This document shows, one piece after another, positions 61,712 through 64,000 of a stretch of DNA of 64,000 nucleotides. Position numbers and translations under genes: made by a program. The notes under the pieces were generated by a model. That model ran no database searches. It was not told the origin of the DNA and worked only from the letters and a program-made list of their open reading frames with translations. The first letter of the stretch is position 1, and each line of letters starts with the position of its first letter. The stretch is from Neobacillus bataviensis (GTDB lineage: Bacteria > Bacillota > Bacilli > Bacillales_B > DSM-18226): NCBI RefSeq assembly GCF_019969725.1, contig NZ_JAHXYW010000011.1, positions 1-64,000 of the forward strand, in the 5' to 3' direction.

Positions 61712-62745
61712 AGGGATACACTTTCACCTTTTTCAGCAGATTGATATAGAGCTTCGATTAGTTGTTGGATGATGTATCCTTGTCTTGCATCCGCGACCAA
61801 TGCCTTTTTCCCCAAACATTTGTCGATAAAAGCAGCCATACTTTTTTGATGGCGGTCCTGGTCGGCCTCTTCTCTTGATAAAAGTGTCACTAGTTCCCCG
61901 CTTTCATCCGTATAAATGTGGGCAGGGAAAAGAGTTGCTCCTGCTTGATCGCCGCAAAACTCTACATTCATGATCGAGGTTTCTTTTATATTTAAGGCAA
62001 ATGATGTTTCCAGCTGTAACAGCCGACCGCCTTCGAGCTCAATAAACCCAAACAGGGAATCCTCGACTTCAAATTTTGCCGGATCCCATTCGCCAAGGGT
62101 TCCATGAGATTTTTTTGTGCCGATTTTCTGGAACATCTTTGCTGTTACCTTCTCAATTTTCGGGTAGCCAAGCACATATAAAGCCGCATCAAGCATGTGG
62201 ACACCTAAATCAATAAGTGGTCCCCCGCCTTGAATCGCCTTATTCGTAAAACTGCCCCAGCCAGGTATTCCACAGCGGCGCAATGCTTGTACTTTGGTGA
62301 CATAGATATCACCAAGGACCCCTTCTTTTACTTTTTCGCGAAGGATTGAAACATCCTCAGCAAAACGATGATGAAAATTATAGGCGAGGAGGCAGTTATT
62401 TTTTTCAGCCGTCTCCTGCATCAATTTTGCTTCATCAGCCGAGATGGCTGGAGGTTTTTCACACATCACATCACAGCCGGCTTCCAAAGCCTGCATAACA
62501 TTTTCAAAATGAAATCGATTGGGCGTACAGACACTAACAATATCCGGCTTTTCAACTGCATACATTTCGGCAGCATCTGTATAAAATCGAGGGATGCTAT
62601 TTCGCTCCGCGAAACTTTTCACACGCTCTAAGGTTGGGCCAACAGCAGCGACTATTTCTAATTCTTCATTAGCCTGATAGTTAGGAACATGGACCTTTTC
62701 TGCTACCTGTCCGGCTCCAATGATCGCGACTCTCTTCTTTTTCAC
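61708..62745 (-). CDS. Gfo/Idh/MocA-family oxidoreductase
   Basis: The protein has 345 residues. An NAD(P)-binding domain 'VAIIGAGQVAEKVHVP' and 'VSVCTPNRFHFENVMQALEAG' with 'CEKPPAIS' (catalytic Lys in the EKP motif) is followed by the C-terminal catalytic fold with 'GGGPLIDLGVHMLDAALYVLG'. It oxidises or reduces a sugar, inositol or sugar acid. The start is GTG 62745 with GAGAGG. Between an isomerase and a phosphorylase, a keto-sugar intermediate is likely (inference). Confidence 0.9.
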   Translation of the reverse strand: MKKKRVAIIGAGQVAEKVHVPNYQANEELEIVAAVGPTLERVKSFAERNSIPRFYTDAAEMYAVEKPDIVSVCTPNRFHFENVMQALEAGCDVMCEKPPAISADEAKLMQETAEKNNCLLAYNFHHRFAEDVSILREKVKEGVLGDIYVTKVQALRRCGIPGWGSFTNKAIQGGGPLIDLGVHMLDAALYVLGYPKIEKVTAKMFQKIGTKKSHGTLGEWDPAKFEVEDSLFGFIELEGGRLLQLETSFALNIKETSIMNVEFCGDQAGATLFPAHIYTDESGELVTLLSREEADQDRHQKSMAAFIDKCLGKKALVADARQGYIIQQLIEALYQSAEKGESVSL

Positions 62746-62758
62746 AATAGATCGCCTC

Positions 62759-63553
62759 TCAAATTAATGATTCTTTTAGGTGATGTAAGGCTTTTCTATA
62801 TTCAGCTTCTGGATCATTGCCTCTGACACGGCACTCAATCGTTAAGAACCCGTCATACCCATCTTCCTTTAACTGATTAAAATGCTTTTTGAAATCAAGG
62901 GATCCGCTTCCTGGCTGATAACGGTGATTATCTGCTAGGTGGATATGGCCAATTAAATCACGGTGTTGATGCAGGGCTTCCGAAATGCCATCTTCCTCGA
63001 TATTCATATGATAAAAATCAGCTATGATTTTTACATGTTTTAAGTTATTCTCTTCGATATAGCTTCTTGCATCGGCAAGAGTGTTAATCATATGGTCTTG
63101 ATAGCGGTTTAATGGTTCGAGGAAAATCGTTGTTCCTGTTTCTTCCGCCATCCGATCCAAATAAATAAGGGAATCACTGACAGCCTTTCGATCACCTGCC
63201 TGGCTCCGGGGTGACGCCATCGGCGGGAGGCGGTATGTGAACATGCCCCATGCGGCAGGCACGACAATTCCTTTACCTCCGACTTCCTTTAGTGCTTCAA
63301 GTATTTGTTTTATTTCTTTTAAACCGTTCAGTCTGCGTTCTTCAATGAAATCCCCGATCCAGCCGCTGTAGCCGCCGCAGGCTGTCGTAACAGGAATTCC
63401 TGTTTCCGCAATCGCTTCTTTTATTTCATCTAAATGGTCGACTAAAAATTTGCCGTCGATTTCAAAGCCTTCAAAGCCAACTTCTTTTAAATAACGGAAT
63501 TTTTCTCTTATATTCTCAGGAAAAAACGCCTGGTTTTGTGTACCGATTTTCAC
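62759..63553 (-). CDS. Sugar phosphate isomerase/epimerase (TIM barrel, IolE/IolI-like)
   Basis: The protein has 264 residues in an AP-endonuclease-2-like TIM barrel. Putative metal ligands: Glu in 'IFLEPLNRYQDHMINTL', Asp/His in 'IIADFYHMNIEED', His in 'HIHLADNHRYQPGSGSLD' and Glu in 'GFLTIECRV'. 'EVGFEGFEIDGKFL' opens the barrel. It isomerises or dehydrates a sugar or keto-inositol. The start is GTG 63553 with GGGAGGA. The next gene follows after 13 bases. Confidence 0.88.
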   Translation of the reverse strand: MKIGTQNQAFFPENIREKFRYLKEVGFEGFEIDGKFLVDHLDEIKEAIAETGIPVTTACGGYSGWIGDFIEERRLNGLKEIKQILEALKEVGGKGIVVPAAWGMFTYRLPPMASPRSQAGDRKAVSDSLIYLDRMAEETGTTIFLEPLNRYQDHMINTLADARSYIEENNLKHVKIIADFYHMNIEEDGISEALHQHRDLIGHIHLADNHRYQPGSGSLDFKKHFNQLKEDGYDGFLTIECRVRGNDPEAEYRKALHHLKESLI

Positions 63554-63642
63554 GATAAATTCCTCCCAATTACGGAATTCCAGCTAAAACCCGTTAAAAT
63601 GGATCTTAGCTGGATGATATGGTGATGAATCTTGAAACCAGA

Positions 63643-64000
63643 TTATTTTTTATATTCGATTCCCATCTTAATGCTTAGCTCCGGATGCTGGTCTACATAT
63701 TCCATGTACGCTTCTGCACTACTCTCAAATGTAACAATTGGTTCAATGATATCTTCGCAATTAAGGTATCCGTTCATTAACATTTCCCAGCATGTATCTT
63801 CAATTCGCTTGCGGTTCCAGCGAGGGTAATCTGGGTTTGGTTCGCTGGCAGCACGTGAGAAGACAATTTTTGCATTATTAAAATGGGCTTCACGTCCAAA
63901 GTTCAAGTCTGTGAAAGGTTTGGCAAAAGCCACATAGGAAATCGTTCCCCCATAGGCGATGCCTCTTAATGCGCCTTGAAGGGCAGCAGAATTACCGCTT
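63643..64000 (-). CDS. Zinc-type alcohol dehydrogenase-like protein, C-terminal part (cut by window edge)
   Basis: About 118 residues run open to the edge. 'SGNSAALQGALRGIAYGGTIS' followed by 'YVAFAKPF' is the second half of an ADH Rossmann domain; the C-terminal lid reads 'NCEDIIEPIVTFESSAEAYMEY'. The start lies outside the window, and the catalytic zinc site cannot be seen. It lies 89 bases upstream of the isomerase, likely as part of the same sugar operon. A CCAGCTAA/TTAGCTGG hairpin in between may modulate expression. Confidence 0.75.
   Translation of the reverse strand, partial: SGNSAALQGALRGIAYGGTISYVAFAKPFTDLNFGREAHFNNAKIVFSRAASEPNPDYPRWNRKRIEDTCWEMLMNGYLNCEDIIEPIVTFESSAEAYMEYVDQHPELSIKMGIEYKK

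Overview
The window is chromosomal DNA of a low-to-moderate GC Firmicute, most likely a soil or plant-associated Bacillaceae (Bacillus/Neobacillus-like). The grounds are a Bacillus-type rRNA leader, strong GGAGG ribosome sites with many TTG/GTG starts, and close relatives of Bacillus genes: aprX, phoD, tuaD, catE, a YtrAB-like GntR/ABC pair, YesMN-type and ComPA-like two-component systems, RNase J, and an adenine riboswitch. Family assignments come from reading the sequences and from general knowledge of the families. No database search was run.

Layout. 1-470: the 5' end of a 16S rRNA gene on the minus strand with tandem promoters. 472-2230: an ArsR/AHSA1 fusion regulator with its operator, an SRPBCC protein and a small membrane protein. 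2327-9020: a minus-strand block with a flavin monooxygenase, a His-rich anchored protein, a membrane protein, a 35-residue membrane peptide, a ComA-like regulator and a PAS-rich ComP-like kinase, separated by arrays of 52-bp repeats. Three promoters in this block share one box arrangement. 9101-14101: RNase J, then a pseudouridine operon (BMP lipoprotein, PsuK, PsuG). 14134-18052: adenosine deaminase under an adenine riboswitch, a polysaccharide deacetylase, and a LacI regulator with a HAD phosphatase. 18095-21572: an LLM oxidoreductase/CatE-like dioxygenase operon and AprX. 21725-23191: an M20 peptidase gene broken by one stop codon.

23296-28453 is a divergent phosphate-starvation locus. phoD runs left, and a UDP-glucose dehydrogenase, PAP2 phosphatase and GT4 glycosyltransferase run right; both sides have 11-bp-phased Pho boxes. 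28525-43351 looks like one 11-gene minus-strand operon: two sugar ABC importers, a GH63-like hydrolase, an SDR, a divergent GcvPA/GcvPB-like pair and a GH2 beta-galactosidase. It lies downstream of a YesMN-type two-component system (43489-46325). 46467-51933: an orphan LivJ-type lipoprotein, a glyoxalase-like protein, a frameshifted GNAT gene, a GH36 alpha-galactosidase and a small unknown protein. 52032-58422: an NRDE protein, a sensor kinase, and a GntR/ABC/ECF-sigma operon. 58472-58650 is a GC-rich intergenic element. 58728-64000: an operon with PgmB, a GH65 phosphorylase, a Gfo/Idh oxidoreductase, a TIM-barrel isomerase and a truncated alcohol dehydrogenase.

The best candidates for undescribed biology are the ComA-like regulon (three promoters with identical geometry), the Pho-controlled UGD/PAP2/GT4 set (possibly acidic glycolipid synthesis), the GcvP-like pair inside a sugar operon, and the 52-bp hairpin repeat arrays.
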